Below, piece after piece: positions 36,927 to 45,800 of a stretch of DNA of 64,000 nucleotides. The stretch comes from Streptomyces aureocirculatus (GTDB lineage Bacteria > Actinomycetota > Actinomycetes > Streptomycetales > Streptomycetaceae), in contig NZ_JOAP01000019.1 in assembly GCF_000720475.1 (NCBI RefSeq), positions 124,001-188,000 of the forward strand, given 5' to 3'. A program made the position numbers and the translations under genes. The notes under the pieces are model-generated. The model was not told where the DNA came from. It saw only the letters and a list, made by a program, of their open reading frames with translations, and searched no databases. The first letter of the stretch is position 1. The number at the start of each line of letters is the position of its first letter.

Positions 36927-37538
36927 ATGAGTGACAAGCCCGGCGCGAGCGGTACGCCAGAAGACCGCCGCATCACCGACCTCGGCACGCTGAAGGCCTT
37001 CGGCCATCCACTGCGACAGAAGCTGTACCGCTCCCTGTACGTGCGCCGCAGGGCCACCGCCTCGCAGCTCGCCGAAGAGGTCGACGGCGCCGTCTCGCTG
37101 GTCAGCTATCACCTGCGCAAGCTCGCCGAGCACGGCCTCATCGAGGAGGCGCCGGGCGCGCAGCGCGGTGACGGACGCGAACGCTGGTGGCAGCCCGCGC
37201 AGGAGGGCCTGAGCCTGCACCGGCGGGACTTCGAGGACGCACCCGAGAAGCTCGCCGCCCACACCGCCGTGGCCCGCACGATCGTCGACCAGCGCACCGA
37301 CGCCTATCTCCGCTACCTCGACGAGCAGCCCGCCTGGAGCCCCGAGTGGCAGTCCGCGGCCGTCGGCGCCGACTTCCTGCTCCGGCTCACCGCCGCCGAA
37401 CTCGCCGCGCTGTCCGACGAGGTGCGCGCCGTCGTCAGGAGGTACGCCGACTCCGGCAACGCCGCGCACGAGGCAGGCGACGCCGAAGGGCGCGAGAACG
37501 TCGCCCTGCACCTGTACGGCTTCCCGTTCAGGACCTGA
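36927..37538 (+). CDS. ArsR-family (helix-turn-helix) transcriptional regulator
   Basis: 203 residues. Winged helix at about 18-85: LKAFGHPLRQKLYRSLYVRRRATASQLAEEVDG, then VSYHLRKLAEHGLIEEA. The C-terminal ~100 residues are helical and likely bind a ligand or dimerise; no metal-binding Cys pair is present, so it is not a classical metal sensor. It probably controls itself and the MFS gene 11 bases downstream through the palindrome at its promoter. Confidence 0.88.
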   Translation: MSDKPGASGTPEDRRITDLGTLKAFGHPLRQKLYRSLYVRRRATASQLAEEVDGAVSLVSYHLRKLAEHGLIEEAPGAQRGDGRERWWQPAQEGLSLHRRDFEDAPEKLAAHTAVARTIVDQRTDAYLRYLDEQPAWSPEWQSAAVGADFLLRLTAAELAALSDEVRAVVRRYADSGNAAHEAGDAEGRENVALHLYGFPFRT

Positions 37539-37549
37539 GGGGCGCGCCC

Positions 37550-38899
37550 GTGACCGCCACGCCGCCCCACACGGACACGTCCCCCGGGACACCGGCCCAC
37601 CGCGACGGCAACGTCCTGCGCTGGCTCACCGCCTACACCGCGTCCATGGTCGGCGACAGCGTCTACTTCGTGGCCCTGTCCTGGGCCGCGGCCCGCAGCG
37701 GCGACGCCGCCCAGACCGGTCTCGTGCTCGCCGTGGGCGCCGTGCCGCGTGCTGCCCTGATGCTTGTCGGCGGTGTCCTCGCCGATCGCTTCGGGCCGCG
37801 TCGCGTGGTCGTCGGCAGTGACGCCGTGCGCTGCGTGGTGATCCTCGCCGTGGCCGGGGTGCTGCTGCTTTCGGCGCCCGCGTTCTGGCTGCTCGCGTCG
37901 GCGGCCCTGGTCTTCGGGGTGGCGGACGCGCTGTTCCTGCCGGGCGTGGGCGCGCTGCCGCCGCGCATCACGGCCCCGGGCGAGCTCGTCCGGGTCCAGG
38001 GGATGCGCGGGCTCGCCCATCGGGCGGCGACGGTGACCTCGGCCCCGCTGGGCGGCGCGGCCGTAGCCTTCGGCGGCCCCGCGGCCGGTTTCGCCGTGGC
38101 CGGGCTGCTCTTCGCCGTGTCACTGCCGCTGCTGCTCGCCGTACGGATCAGGGAACTGCCCGCCGACGACGTGGCGGGGCGGGCGGAGTCCCCCCGGCGG
38201 CAACTGGCGGGCGGGCTGCGGTACGTGCGCGGACACGCGGTGCTCGCACCCCTCATGATCGTGATCGCCGTGACCGAGATGGGCTTCTCCGGCCCCGCCA
38301 ACGTGGGGCTCGTGCTGCTCGCCGACGAGCGGGGCTGGGGCGCGGCGGGGATGGGGTGGGTCGTCGCCGGGTTCGGGTTGGGGGCGGGGCTCGCCTCGCT
38401 CCTGGTGGCGCTGCGCGGAAGGTTCGCGCGGCCGGGGGCCGTCCTCTCGTGGGCGGCACTGCCCGGCGCCGCCGCGCTCGCCGCCCTCCCGTTCGTACCG
38501 TCCGTCGCCTGGGGCGTGCTCGCGGCGCTGCTCGTCGGGCTGATGCTCGGGCTCGGCGGGGCGCTGGCCGGGGCCCTGGTCCAGGCGGTCACCGACCCCG
38601 CCTACCTGGGACGCGTCACTTCGGTGTCCGGGCTGCTCACGCTCGGGGTACCGCCGCTGTGCTACCCGCTGACCGGGGTCGCCGTCGGCGCCTGGGGCAC
38701 CGGGCCGGTCTTCGTGGCGGGGGCTTCGGTGAGCGCGCTGGGCGGCGTGGTGGGGCTGCGGGGCGTGCGGATGCGAGGGGCGGACGCGGAGCCCATGCTT
38801 GAGGTGACCGACGACAGCAAGGAGGCCGGCTATGTCTGTGATGGACAAGCTGAAGCAGATGCTCAAGGGTCACGAGGACAAGGCTGGGCAGGGCATTGA
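37550..38899 (+). CDS. MFS transporter (drug-efflux type)
   Basis: 449 residues, about 12 hydrophobic segments, with a loop motif LADRFGPRRVVVGSD after the second helix pair. GTG at 37550. Partner of the ArsR-type regulator; efflux of a toxic compound is likely but the substrate is unknown. Its last 23 codons overlap the next gene in another frame (68 bases), giving a Gln/Gly-rich tail that is probably not functional sequence; a shortened or extended reading may have arisen recently. Confidence 0.88.
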   Translation: MTATPPHTDTSPGTPAHRDGNVLRWLTAYTASMVGDSVYFVALSWAAARSGDAAQTGLVLAVGAVPRAALMLVGGVLADRFGPRRVVVGSDAVRCVVILAVAGVLLLSAPAFWLLASAALVFGVADALFLPGVGALPPRITAPGELVRVQGMRGLAHRAATVTSAPLGGAAVAFGGPAAGFAVAGLLFAVSLPLLLAVRIRELPADDVAGRAESPRRQLAGGLRYVRGHAVLAPLMIVIAVTEMGFSGPANVGLVLLADERGWGAAGMGWVVAGFGLGAGLASLLVALRGRFARPGAVLSWAALPGAAALAALPFVPSVAWGVLAALLVGLMLGLGGALAGALVQAVTDPAYLGRVTSVSGLLTLGVPPLCYPLTGVAVGAWGTGPVFVAGASVSALGGVVGLRGVRMRGADAEPMLEVTDDSKEAGYVCDGQAEADAQGSRGQGWAGH

Positions 38900-39023
38900 C
38901 AAGGCCGGTGACTTTGTCGATGGCAAGACCCAGGGCAAGTACAGCGGCCAGGTCGACTCGGCCCAGGACAAGCTCAGGGACCAACTGGGCGGGGACCAGG
39001 GCGGCGGGCCGTCCCAGCGGTGA
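38832..39023 (+). CDS. Small MT0933/Rv0909-like antitoxin-family protein
   Basis: 63 residues. MDKLKQMLKGHEDKAGQGID and KYSGQVDSAQDKL match the PF14013-type antitoxin family (helical, charged, AGDxVDxKTxGKYxxQVD pattern). AAGGAGG lies 6 bases before the ATG at 38832. No toxin gene is adjacent, so toxin-antitoxin function is doubtful; the family is widespread in actinobacteria with unclear role. It starts inside the MFS gene. Confidence 0.82.
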   Translation: MSVMDKLKQMLKGHEDKAGQGIDKAGDFVDGKTQGKYSGQVDSAQDKLRDQLGGDQGGGPSQR

Positions 39024-39095
39024 CACCGCCGGGACGGCGGTAGCCCCGCGACCGCCGCGGTGACACCGCCGGACGGCGGTAGCCCCGCGGCCGTC
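39019..39095. repeat. Two copies of a 38-bp direct repeat
   Basis: cggtgacaccgccgg...cggtagccccgcg occurs at 39019 and again at about 39058, immediately after the antitoxin-like gene. Each unit can fold (ccgccgg/ccggcgg-type arms). Confidence 0.75.
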
Positions 39096-39251
39096 CACGG
39101 GTAAGCCGCGGCACCACGGGTGAGGATCGGCCGGGACGGCGGCGACGGGCACGCACAGCGCGCCCTCCGCCGCCGTCCCGCGCCGCTCGGCCTCCGGCCT
39201 GGCGCCGGACCCTCACGGCTCGGCGGCCGTCCACTCCCGGCCCTGGCGGTG

Positions 39252-39470
39252 GCTTGCTTCCGGTCCTGGCGGGTCCGCTTCCGGCTCGGAGGCTGTCGGC
39301 TTCCGCCCCCGACGGTGGCTCGTTTCCGGTCCTGGCGGGTCCGCTTCCGGCTCGGAGGCTGTCGGCTTCCGCCCCCGACGGCGGCCCGCTTTCGGTCCTG
39401 GCGGGTCCGCTTCCGGCTCGGAGGCTGTCGGCTTCCGCCCCCGACGGTGGCTCGTTTCCGGTCCTGGCCG
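39252..39470. repeat. 66-bp tandem repeat, about three and a third copies
   Basis: The marker ggctgtcggcttccgccccc starts at 39291, 39357 and 39423, an exact 66-bp period. Because 66 is a multiple of three, frames stay open on both strands, but codon use and composition are unlike genes here. Confidence 0.9.
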
Positions 39471-39660
39471 GTCCGCTCACGGCCCCGGTAGCCGTCCGCT
39501 TCCGGCTCGGCCGGGGTCCGCTCGCGGCTCGGCGGCGGCCCGCTCCCAGCCCGGCCGCCACCCGCACAGCCCGGCGGCGGTCCGCTTTCGGCCCTGGCCG
39601 GTCCGCTCACGGCCCCGGTAGCCGTCCGCTTCCGGCTCGGCCGGGGTCCGCACAGCCCGG
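39463..39660. repeat. 130-bp spaced direct repeat
   Basis: The block beginning cctggccggtccgctcacgg (about 57 bp) occurs at 39463 and again at 39593. With the 66-bp units it makes the 39.02-39.74 kb gap a repeat tract with no credible gene. Confidence 0.85.
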
Positions 39661-39739
39661 CGGCGGTCCGCTCACCCCCCGACGGCGGCCCGCTCCCGTC
39701 CAGCGGACGTCGGCGCACAGCCCGCGGCCGACGCCTCCC

Positions 39740-40375
39740 TCAGAGCCCCAGTTGCTTCGTCTCGTGCAGCCGCGCGACCGCGTCCTTCTCGCCGGTCAGT
39801 TCCACGTCCGCCGCTTCCTGGCGTCCGAAGGCGAAAAGCAGTAGCTCGGAGGGCTCGCCCGTTGCCGTGACCACCGGTGTGCCGCGGTGGGCCACCGCTG
39901 TCTGGCCGTCGGGGCGGCGGAGGACCAGGCCCACCGGGGCCTTGCGGCCGACGACGCGGGCGAGGCGCTCCAGGCGGGACCACAGGGCGTCGGCGAAGAC
40001 CGGGTCGAGGTCGCGCGGCGTCCAGTCGGGCTGGGCCCGGCGCACGTCCTCCGTGTGGACGTAGAACTCCACCGAGTTCGACGCCTCGTCGACCTGCTTC
40101 AGGTTGAAGGGCGAGAACCGCGGCGGTCCCGTACGGATGAGCTGGATCAGCTCCTCGTACGGCTTGGCGGCGAACTCTGCCTGCACCCGCTCGAGGCGCG
40201 AGGCGAGTTGCTTGATCAGGATTCCGCCCGCGGCGTCCGCGCGTCGCTCGCGCACCACCACGTGGGCCGCGAGATCGCGGGTGCGCCAACCGTCGCAGAG
40301 GGTGGGAGCGTCCGGTCCCGCGGCTTCCAACAGATCGGCGAGGAGAAGTCGTTCACGCTTGGCATGGGTCGACAT
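39740..40375 (-). CDS. TIGR03085-type / maleylpyruvate isomerase-family (DinB-like) protein
   Basis: 211 residues. N-terminal mycothiol-dependent maleylpyruvate isomerase-like helical bundle: [37 protein letters not shown], with the conserved His in LAAHV and a second His in [11 protein letters not shown], likely metal ligands. The C-terminal half matches the TIGR03085 pattern. Divergent from hisI. Substrate unknown; likely a mycothiol-linked enzyme by family. Confidence 0.85.
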   Translation of the reverse strand: MSTHAKRERLLLADLLEAAGPDAPTLCDGWRTRDLAAHVVVRERRADAAGGILIKQLASRLERVQAEFAAKPYEELIQLIRTGPPRFSPFNLKQVDEASNSVEFYVHTEDVRRAQPDWTPRDLDPVFADALWSRLERLARVVGRKAPVGLVLRRPDGQTAVAHRGTPVVTATGEPSELLLFAFGRQEAADVELTGEKDAVARLHETKQLGL

Positions 40376-40467
40376 GGAGCCAGCCTACGACCGGCGCGCC
40401 GGTCCGCACAGTGGACGTCCCCCGGGCAGGCGCCGAGCGGGCGGCCACCATGGCCCACAATGGCCCC

Positions 40468-40851
40468 ATGACCGCATCGCCCAAGGCCAGCAGCCTCGAC
40501 CCCAAGATCGCCGCCCGCCTCAGGCGCAACGCCGAAGGACTGGTCCCCGCCATCGCCCAGCAGTACGACACCGGCGAGGTCCTCATGCTCGGCTGGATGG
40601 ACGACGAGGCGCTGCACCGCACCCTGACGACGGGCCGCTGCACCTACTGGTCGCGCAGCAGGCAGTCGTACTGGGTCAAGGGAGACACCTCCGGGCACGT
40701 CCAGTACGTGAAGTCCGTGGCCCTCGACTGCGACGCGGACACCGTACTCGTCCAGGTCGACCAGGTCGGCGCGGCCTGCCACACGGGCACCCGCACCTGC
40801 TTCGACGCCGACGTGCTTCCGGTGTCCGACACCCCCGCACCGGGTCAGTAG
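40468..40851 (+). CDS. hisI: Phosphoribosyl-AMP cyclohydrolase
   Basis: Step 3 of histidine synthesis, zinc enzyme. 127 residues: [57 protein letters not shown] with the metal/zinc Cys residues. Monofunctional (no HisE domain; hisE is not in this window). ATG at 40468 chosen by homology; no strong ribosome site. trpE starts 11 bases later, so hisI and trpE are co-transcribed. Confidence 0.94.
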   Translation: MTASPKASSLDPKIAARLRRNAEGLVPAIAQQYDTGEVLMLGWMDDEALHRTLTTGRCTYWSRSRQSYWVKGDTSGHVQYVKSVALDCDADTVLVQVDQVGAACHTGTRTCFDADVLPVSDTPAPGQ

Positions 40852-40862
40852 GGTCTGTCCCC

Positions 40863-42386
40863 ATGGACCTGGAGACCTTCCGCAAGCTCGCGACCGACCG
40901 CCGAGTGATCCCCGTCAGCCGCAGGCTCCTCGCGGACGGCGACACTCCGGTCGGGCTCTACCGCAAGCTCGCCGCCGAGCGCCCCGGCACCTTCCTCCTG
41001 GAGTCCGCGGAGAACGGCCGTACGTGGTCCCGGTACTCGTTCGTGGGCGTCCGCAGCGCCGCCACCCTCACCGTCCGCGACGGCGAGGCCCACTGGCTCG
41101 GCACCCCGCCCGTCGGCGTCCCCGTCTCCGGCGACCCGCTGGCCGCCCTGCGCGCCACCATCGAGACCCTGCACACCCCGCGCGACCTGACCGGCGCCGC
41201 GGGCCTGCCGCCGTTCACCGGCGGCATGGTCGGCTACCTCGGCTACGACATCGTGCGCCGCCTGGAGAAGATCGGCCCGGGGGAGCGGGACGACCTGAAG
41301 CTCCCCGAGCTGACCATGCTCCTCACCAGCGACCTCGCCGTACTCGACCACTGGGACGGCTCCGTCCTGCTGATCGCCAACGCGATCAACCACAACGACC
41401 TCGCCAGCGGCGTCGACGAGGCCCACGCCGACGCCGTCGCCCGCCTCGACGCCATGGAGGCGGACCTCTCCCGGCCCGTCTCCCAGCCCCCCGCAGTCCT
41501 GCCGCCGTCCGAGCTGCCCGAGTACACCGCGCTGTGGGGCGGCGAGCAGTACCAGGAGGCGGTCGAGGACATCAAGGAGCGCATCCGCGCCGGCGAGGCC
41601 TTCCAGGTCGTGCCGTCACAGCGCTTCGAGACCCCCTGCGACGCGAGCGCCCTCGACGTCTACCGCGTGCTGCGGGCCACCAACCCCTCGCCGTACATGT
41701 ATCTGTTCCAGTTCCCCCACGGGGACGGGGAGGCGTTCGACGTGGTCGGGTCCTCGCCGGAGGCCCTCGTCAAGGTCGAGGACGGGCGCGCCATGGTCCA
41801 CCCCATCGCGGGCACCCGGCACCGCGGCGCCACCCCGCAGGAGGACCAGGCGCTCGCCGATGAGCTCCTCGCCGACCCCAAGGAGCGCGCCGAGCATCTG
41901 ATGCTCGTCGACCTGGGCCGCAACGACCTGGGCCGGGTCTGCGAGCCGGGCTCCGTCGAGGTCGTCGACTTCATGTCCGTCGAGAAGTACTCCCACGTCA
42001 TGCACATCGTGTCGACGGTCACCGGACAGGTCGCCGGGGGCCGCACCGCCTTCGACGTCCTGACCGCCTGCTTCCCCGCGGGCACCCTCTCCGGCGCTCC
42101 CAAGCCCCGCGCCATGCAGATCATCGACGAGCTCGAACCGTCCCGGCGCGGCCTGTACGGCGGCTGCGTCGGCTACCTCGACTTCGCGGGCGACTCCGAC
42201 ACCGCCATCGCCATCCGCACCGCGCTCCTGCGCGACGGCACGGCGTACGTGCAGGCCGGAGCGGGGGTCGTGGCCGACTCCGACCCCGTCGCCGAGGACA
42301 CGGAGTGCCGTAACAAGGCCGCCGCCGTGCTGCGCGCCATCCATACCGCGAACCGCCTGCACGCTGCCGCGGGCCGTGAGGGATAG
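40863..42386 (+). CDS. trpE: Anthranilate synthase component I
   Basis: First step of tryptophan synthesis (chorismate to anthranilate, with a TrpG partner not in this window). 507 residues. Feedback-binding N-terminal block [18 protein letters not shown], chorismate-binding domain with [33 protein letters not shown] and [15 protein letters not shown]. An in-frame extension upstream is non-coding. Followed by the trp-associated membrane gene 7 bases after its stop. Confidence 0.96.
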   Translation: MDLETFRKLATDRRVIPVSRRLLADGDTPVGLYRKLAAERPGTFLLESAENGRTWSRYSFVGVRSAATLTVRDGEAHWLGTPPVGVPVSGDPLAALRATIETLHTPRDLTGAAGLPPFTGGMVGYLGYDIVRRLEKIGPGERDDLKLPELTMLLTSDLAVLDHWDGSVLLIANAINHNDLASGVDEAHADAVARLDAMEADLSRPVSQPPAVLPPSELPEYTALWGGEQYQEAVEDIKERIRAGEAFQVVPSQRFETPCDASALDVYRVLRATNPSPYMYLFQFPHGDGEAFDVVGSSPEALVKVEDGRAMVHPIAGTRHRGATPQEDQALADELLADPKERAEHLMLVDLGRNDLGRVCEPGSVEVVDFMSVEKYSHVMHIVSTVTGQVAGGRTAFDVLTACFPAGTLSGAPKPRAMQIIDELEPSRRGLYGGCVGYLDFAGDSDTAIAIRTALLRDGTAYVQAGAGVVADSDPVAEDTECRNKAAAVLRAIHTANRLHAAAGREG

Positions 42387-42393
42387 TAGACGG

Positions 42394-43050
42394 GTGACTT
42401 CTGCAGTACCAACGCCCCGTACCGAGGACGCGCCGCAGGTGGCCGCCGACCCCGCCCCGCGCGGTGGCCGGCGCAGCCTCGCCGCCGCCCTGCTGCTCGG
42501 CGCCGCCGGCGCGGCCCTCGCGCTGCTCGCGTCCCGGCAGTCCTGGGCGCACGGCACCGCGGCCGTCGCGGGCGGCGACTTCCCGCTGACCGCCAAGGGC
42601 AGCGACGTCACGGGCGTGCCCGCGGCCCTCGCGATAGTGGGCCTGGCCGCGCTCGTCGCCGTCTTCGCCGTGCGCCGCACGGGCCGGCTGCTCGTGTCGC
42701 TGCTGCTCGCGCTCAGCGGCGTCGGCATCATCGTGTCCGCGCTGCTCGGCGCGGACGACAGCGCCGCCCTCGACGACAAGGCCGCCGAGACCTCCGGCGA
42801 CACCGCCCAGCGGATCTCCGACCTCAGCCACACCGGCTGGCCCTACGCGGCCGTGGCCGCGGGCGCGCTGATCCTCGCCGCCGGTCTTCTCGCCCTGGTC
42901 CGCGGCCGGCACTGGCCCGCGATGTCGGGCCGCTACGAACGCGACGGCGCCCCCCGCCCCCGGGCACCGCGCCGCGCCCCCGACCCGGACCGCCCCGAGG
43001 ACCTGTGGAAGGCCATCGACCGCGGCGAGGACCCCACCCGCGAGGCCTAG
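42394..43050 (+). CDS. Trp-biosynthesis-associated membrane protein (TIGR02234/PF09534)
   Basis: 218 residues with four membrane segments (LAAALLLGAAGAALALL, VPAALAIVGLAALVAVFAV, RLLVSLLLALSGVGIIVSALL, WPYAAVAAGALILAAGLLALV) and the conserved RQSWAHG block. The family is found next to trp genes in actinobacteria; function unknown. GTG at 42394, co-transcribed with trpE. Confidence 0.88.
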   Translation: MTSAVPTPRTEDAPQVAADPAPRGGRRSLAAALLLGAAGAALALLASRQSWAHGTAAVAGGDFPLTAKGSDVTGVPAALAIVGLAALVAVFAVRRTGRLLVSLLLALSGVGIIVSALLGADDSAALDDKAAETSGDTAQRISDLSHTGWPYAAVAAGALILAAGLLALVRGRHWPAMSGRYERDGAPRPRAPRRAPDPDRPEDLWKAIDRGEDPTREA

Positions 43051-43205
43051 CCCCGCCCGACGCGCCCGGGCCCGGCACACACCCCCGCGCGCGGGCATAC
43101 GCGCGGGTACGGGACAATGATGCCGAGCGTCCGACTCACGGTGGCGCGACACCGGCGAACCGGGCCGGCGCACCACCCCACACGCATAGCTACGAGGAGC
43201 AAGTC

Positions 43206-43439
43206 ATGGCGGGCAGCAGCCACGGACACGGTCACACCCCGGCCGCCTGGACCGGTGTCATCATCGCCTTCATCGGTTTCTGTGTCGCGGGCGCGTTCAT
43301 GGTGATGGACAACCCCATCGGCTTCTGGGCCGGCCTGGCACTCACCCTCGTCGGTGGCATCGTGGGCGGCGCCATGCGCCTCGCGGGCCTCGGCCAGAAG
43401 CCGCAGCGGCCCGCCCGGATGGCAGGCTCCGAGAGCTGA
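43206..43439 (+). CDS. HGxxPAAW-family small membrane protein
   Basis: 77 residues. The signature HGHTPAAW is at 8-15, followed by two membrane helices (VIIAFIGFCVAGAFMVM and GFWAGLALTLVGGIVGGAM). GAGGAG lies 7 bases before the ATG. Conserved near trp genes in Streptomyces; no known function. Confidence 0.9.
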   Translation: MAGSSHGHGHTPAAWTGVIIAFIGFCVAGAFMVMDNPIGFWAGLALTLVGGIVGGAMRLAGLGQKPQRPARMAGSES

Positions 43440-43461
43440 CCCCGACGCGGAACCCTCGCCC

Positions 43462-43495
43462 ACGGGGCGGCCGGAACACCTACCGGCCGCCCCGT
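43462..43495 (+). terminator. Hairpin after the HGxxPAAW gene
   Basis: 13-bp perfect stem acggggcggccgg/ccggccgccccgt (43462-43474 with 43483-43495). No T-run follows. Confidence 0.65.
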
Positions 43496-43622
43496 CGGCG
43501 TACCGGGGTCCGGCGCGCCGACGGGCGTACGGGGCCAGCGCCTCGGCGGGCGTACGGGTCCCGCCGCCCCGTCGGCGTACCGGATCCGGCCGTCCCGGTG
43601 CCGTGCGGGAGACAATGTCCGG

Positions 43623-44060
43623 GTGAACACAGATCCGGAGACCGCCGCGCCCCCGGGCGCGGACGGTGCGCTCCGGCGCCTGGGAGTGCCGCTCGCCGTG
43701 CTCGGCTCGGTCGCCGCGGCCTTCGCGTACGTCGCCGCCGTCGACCCGAACGAACCGGGCCACTACCCCGCCTGCCCGCTTCTGTACTACACGGGCCTGT
43801 ACTGCCCCGGCTGCGGCGGCCTGCGCGGCGCCCACGCCCTCGCCCACGGCGACCTGCCCGCGGCGCTCGGCGCCAACGCGGTGGCCGTCGCCGGCTTCGG
43901 CGTCCTGGCGGTGGTGTGGGTCCTGTGGGCGGCCGCCGCGGCGCGCGGACGCCCGGTGGGGCTCCGGCTCGGCCGGGCGCAACTGTGGGGCGTCGGTGCC
44001 GTCCTCGCCCTGTTCACCCTCGTACGGAACCTGCCCTTCGGCGCCTGGCTGCACCCCTAG
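43623..44060 (+). CDS. DUF2752-family membrane protein
   Basis: 145 residues with three or four membrane segments and the family signature CPLLYYTGLYCPGCGGLRGAHAL, in which the Cys residues are conserved. GTG at 43623. Function unknown; the position between trpE and trpC genes is shared by many Streptomyces as I recall. Confidence 0.88.
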   Translation: MNTDPETAAPPGADGALRRLGVPLAVLGSVAAAFAYVAAVDPNEPGHYPACPLLYYTGLYCPGCGGLRGAHALAHGDLPAALGANAVAVAGFGVLAVVWVLWAAAAARGRPVGLRLGRAQLWGVGAVLALFTLVRNLPFGAWLHP

Positions 44061-44100
44061 GCCGCCCCCCTAGGACCCCTGAGCCCTCCAGGTCCCGCAG

Positions 44101-44128
44101 GGGCCTGTCCGACGTGCCGGACGGGCCC
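44101..44128 (+). terminator. Probable terminator before trpC
   Basis: 11-bp stem (44101-44111 with 44118-44128, one G-T pair), loop acgtgc. It separates the DUF2752 gene from the trpC transcription unit. No T-run. Confidence 0.55.
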
Positions 44129-44153
44129 TAGCACTCCGCCGGGCGTCTGGCAA

Positions 44154-44273
44154 ATGTCCAGGTGGTGGGACCCGTGTCAACCGGATGCGGGTCCTTCGCC
44201 CCGCTGCGGATACCATCGCAGTGACCATGGGGTCGCCCGCCGAGGGCGGGCCGAGTACCGCTGCAGTGCTTGA
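44154..44273 (+). promoter_or_regulatory. Possible trp leader peptide upstream of trpC
   Basis: A 39-codon frame MSRWWDPCQP... begins at ATG 44154, has tandem Trp codons at 44163-44168 and ends at TGA 44271-44273. It precedes hairpins at 44235-44251 (gcccgccgagggcgggc) and TTGAACgtagGTTCAA (44270-44285). There is no strong ribosome site or U-rich terminator, so this is only a candidate. Confidence 0.3.
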
Positions 44274-44285
44274 ACGTAGGTTCAA
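44270..44285. promoter_or_regulatory. Perfect inverted repeat upstream of trpC
   Basis: TTGAACgtagGTTCAA ends 24 bases before the trpC start codon. It could be a small mRNA hairpin or an operator half-site pair. Confidence 0.45.
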
Positions 44286-44309
44286 CCGTCCTGGAAGGGG
44301 GCCGCTCGC

Positions 44310-45119
44310 GTGAGTGTGCTCAACGAGATCATCGACGGAGTCCGTGCCGACCTCGCACAGCGACAGGCGCGCGTCAGCCTCGACGAGCTCAAGGAGCGCG
44401 CGGCGAAGGCTCCCGCCGCCAAGGACGGCGTGGCCGCGCTGCGCGGCGACGGCGTCAAGGTCATCTGCGAGGTGAAGCGCTCCAGCCCGTCCAAGGGCGC
44501 GCTCGCCGCGATCGCCGACCCCGCGGGCCTCGCCGCCGACTACGAGGCGGGCGGCGCCGCCGCCATCTCCGTGCTCACCGAGGAGCGCCGCTTCGGCGGT
44601 TCGCTCGCCGACCTGGAGGCCGTCCGCGCCAAGGTCGACGTCCCGGTGCTCCGCAAGGACTTCATCGTCACCTCGTACCAACTGTGGGAGGCCCGCGCGT
44701 ACGGCGCCGACCTCGCCCTGCTGATCGTCGCCGCCCTCGACCAGGCGGCCCTGGAGTCGCTGATCGAGCGCGCCGAGTCCATCGGCCTCACCCCGATCGT
44801 GGAGGTCCACGACGAGGACGAGGCCGAGCGCGCCGTGGACGCCGGGGCGAAGGTCGTCGGCGTCAACGCCCGCGATCTGAAGACGCTCAAGGTCGACCGC
44901 GCCACCTTCGAGCGGGTCGCGCCCGAGCTGCCCGACTCCGTCGTCAAGATCGCCGAGTCCGGGGTGCGCGGGCCGCACGACCTCATCGCCTACGCCAACG
45001 CCGGGGCCGACGCCGTGCTCGTGGGCGAGTCCCTCGTCACCGGCGGCAACCCGAGGTCCGCCGTGTCCGACCTCGTCGCCGCCGGGGCGCACCCCGCGCT
45101 GCGGCACGGGCGGGGCTGA
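44310..45119 (+). CDS. trpC: Indole-3-glycerol phosphate synthase
   Basis: 269 residues. TIM barrel with [11 protein letters not shown] (catalytic Lys), [17 protein letters not shown] and [12 protein letters not shown] at 44310 with GGAAGGGGG upstream. Produces indole-glycerol phosphate for TrpAB; the preceding isomerase step would be done by PriA. Confidence 0.95.
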   Translation: MSVLNEIIDGVRADLAQRQARVSLDELKERAAKAPAAKDGVAALRGDGVKVICEVKRSSPSKGALAAIADPAGLAADYEAGGAAAISVLTEERRFGGSLADLEAVRAKVDVPVLRKDFIVTSYQLWEARAYGADLALLIVAALDQAALESLIERAESIGLTPIVEVHDEDEAERAVDAGAKVVGVNARDLKTLKVDRATFERVAPELPDSVVKIAESGVRGPHDLIAYANAGADAVLVGESLVTGGNPRSAVSDLVAAGAHPALRHGRG

Positions 45120-45213
45120 TCCGCCGATGCGTTCCGACCGCCGCGCCGTCGCCGTCCGCCCGGGCTCACGCCCGGACGGCGGGCGCGCGTGCGTGCGGTC
45201 GGCGGCGGCGCCG

Positions 45214-45414
45214 GTGCCCGCCGCCGGGGTCCGTGACCCGTACGCGCGGCTGGCGCGCGGGTGCCGTCCTCGGGGGTGCAGGGCGCCTGCTCGGCGGGTG
45301 TACGGGCGTCGGGTGCGGTATGTCATCGGGGACGAGCCCGGGCAGGTGAACGGCATGCGATGGCGCCCGCGTGACGCGCGCCTTCGCCTTCGCCTGCGCC
45401 GACGACACGCCTAG
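45214..45414 (+). CDS. trpM: Small TrpM-like protein between trpC and trpB
   Basis: About 66 residues from GTG 45214 (or 95 from ATG 45127). Very basic: LARGCRPRGCRAPARRVYGR, RRVRYVIGDEPGQVNGMRW, Arg-rich end. Position, size and the CRPRGCRAPARR plus RYVIGDEPGQVNGMRW text fit the small trpX/trpM gene of Streptomyces coelicolor, reported to modulate tryptophan synthesis and development. The start codon is uncertain and no good ribosome site is seen at either position. Confidence 0.65.
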   Translation: MPAAGVRDPYARLARGCRPRGCRAPARRVYGRRVRYVIGDEPGQVNGMRWRPRDARLRLRLRRRHA

Positions 45415-45800
45415 GCCCCTGCGGGGGCCCTGAGGTCTGGGGCCACTTCGGCACCGCCGGACCCCGTCGTCCGGGTTGCTCGCCGTCGCGGCGGATCAAA
45501 CTTCCCCGAGCCCACCCCTTCCCGAAACCGGGGGCTCCGCCCCCTGGACCCCCGGGCGGGTGGGAGTCCCGTACCCAAGTACGAGGGCCTGCCTCCTGGG
45601 TCCCCGGTTGGGCGGGAGTCCCGCACCCTGGACGGGGCGGTGCCCCGGCTTCCGTACCCGCACCTGGGGCGGAGAGTCACGGGTGGGTGGGTGGGAGCAA
45701 TCCGCCGCGCAGCGGCGGGGCAGTCGCCCCCTACCCCCGGCCGGCAAGGCCCCCGCGCAGACGGTGACCACAGCCCACCCCACTCCACGTGAGGTTCCAC
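45415..45800. other. 386-base gap between trpM and trpB with hairpins
   Basis: No credible gene. It holds the hairpin gggggctccgccccc (about 45530-45544), three imperfect units around gcgggagtcccg (45557-45625), and the dispersed repeat at 45676-45719. These hairpins sit inside the expected trpCMBA transcript. Confidence 0.6.
45676..45719 (-). repeat. Dispersed intergenic repeat, copy 2
   Basis: Reverse complement of the element at 24632-24674: ccgccgctgcgcggcggat, then a CCCACCC tail ending acccgtgac. About 40 of 44 positions appear to agree by eye. Confidence 0.85.

Noticed and set aside
39252..39660. CRISPR array
   Set aside because: The 66-bp units are contiguous without unique spacers and no cas gene is near.
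39254..39844. Plus-strand frame with LAGPLPARRLSASAPDGG repeats
   Set aside because: Open only because the 66-bp repeat is divisible by three; it runs into the 3' end of the DinB-like gene and has no ribosome site.
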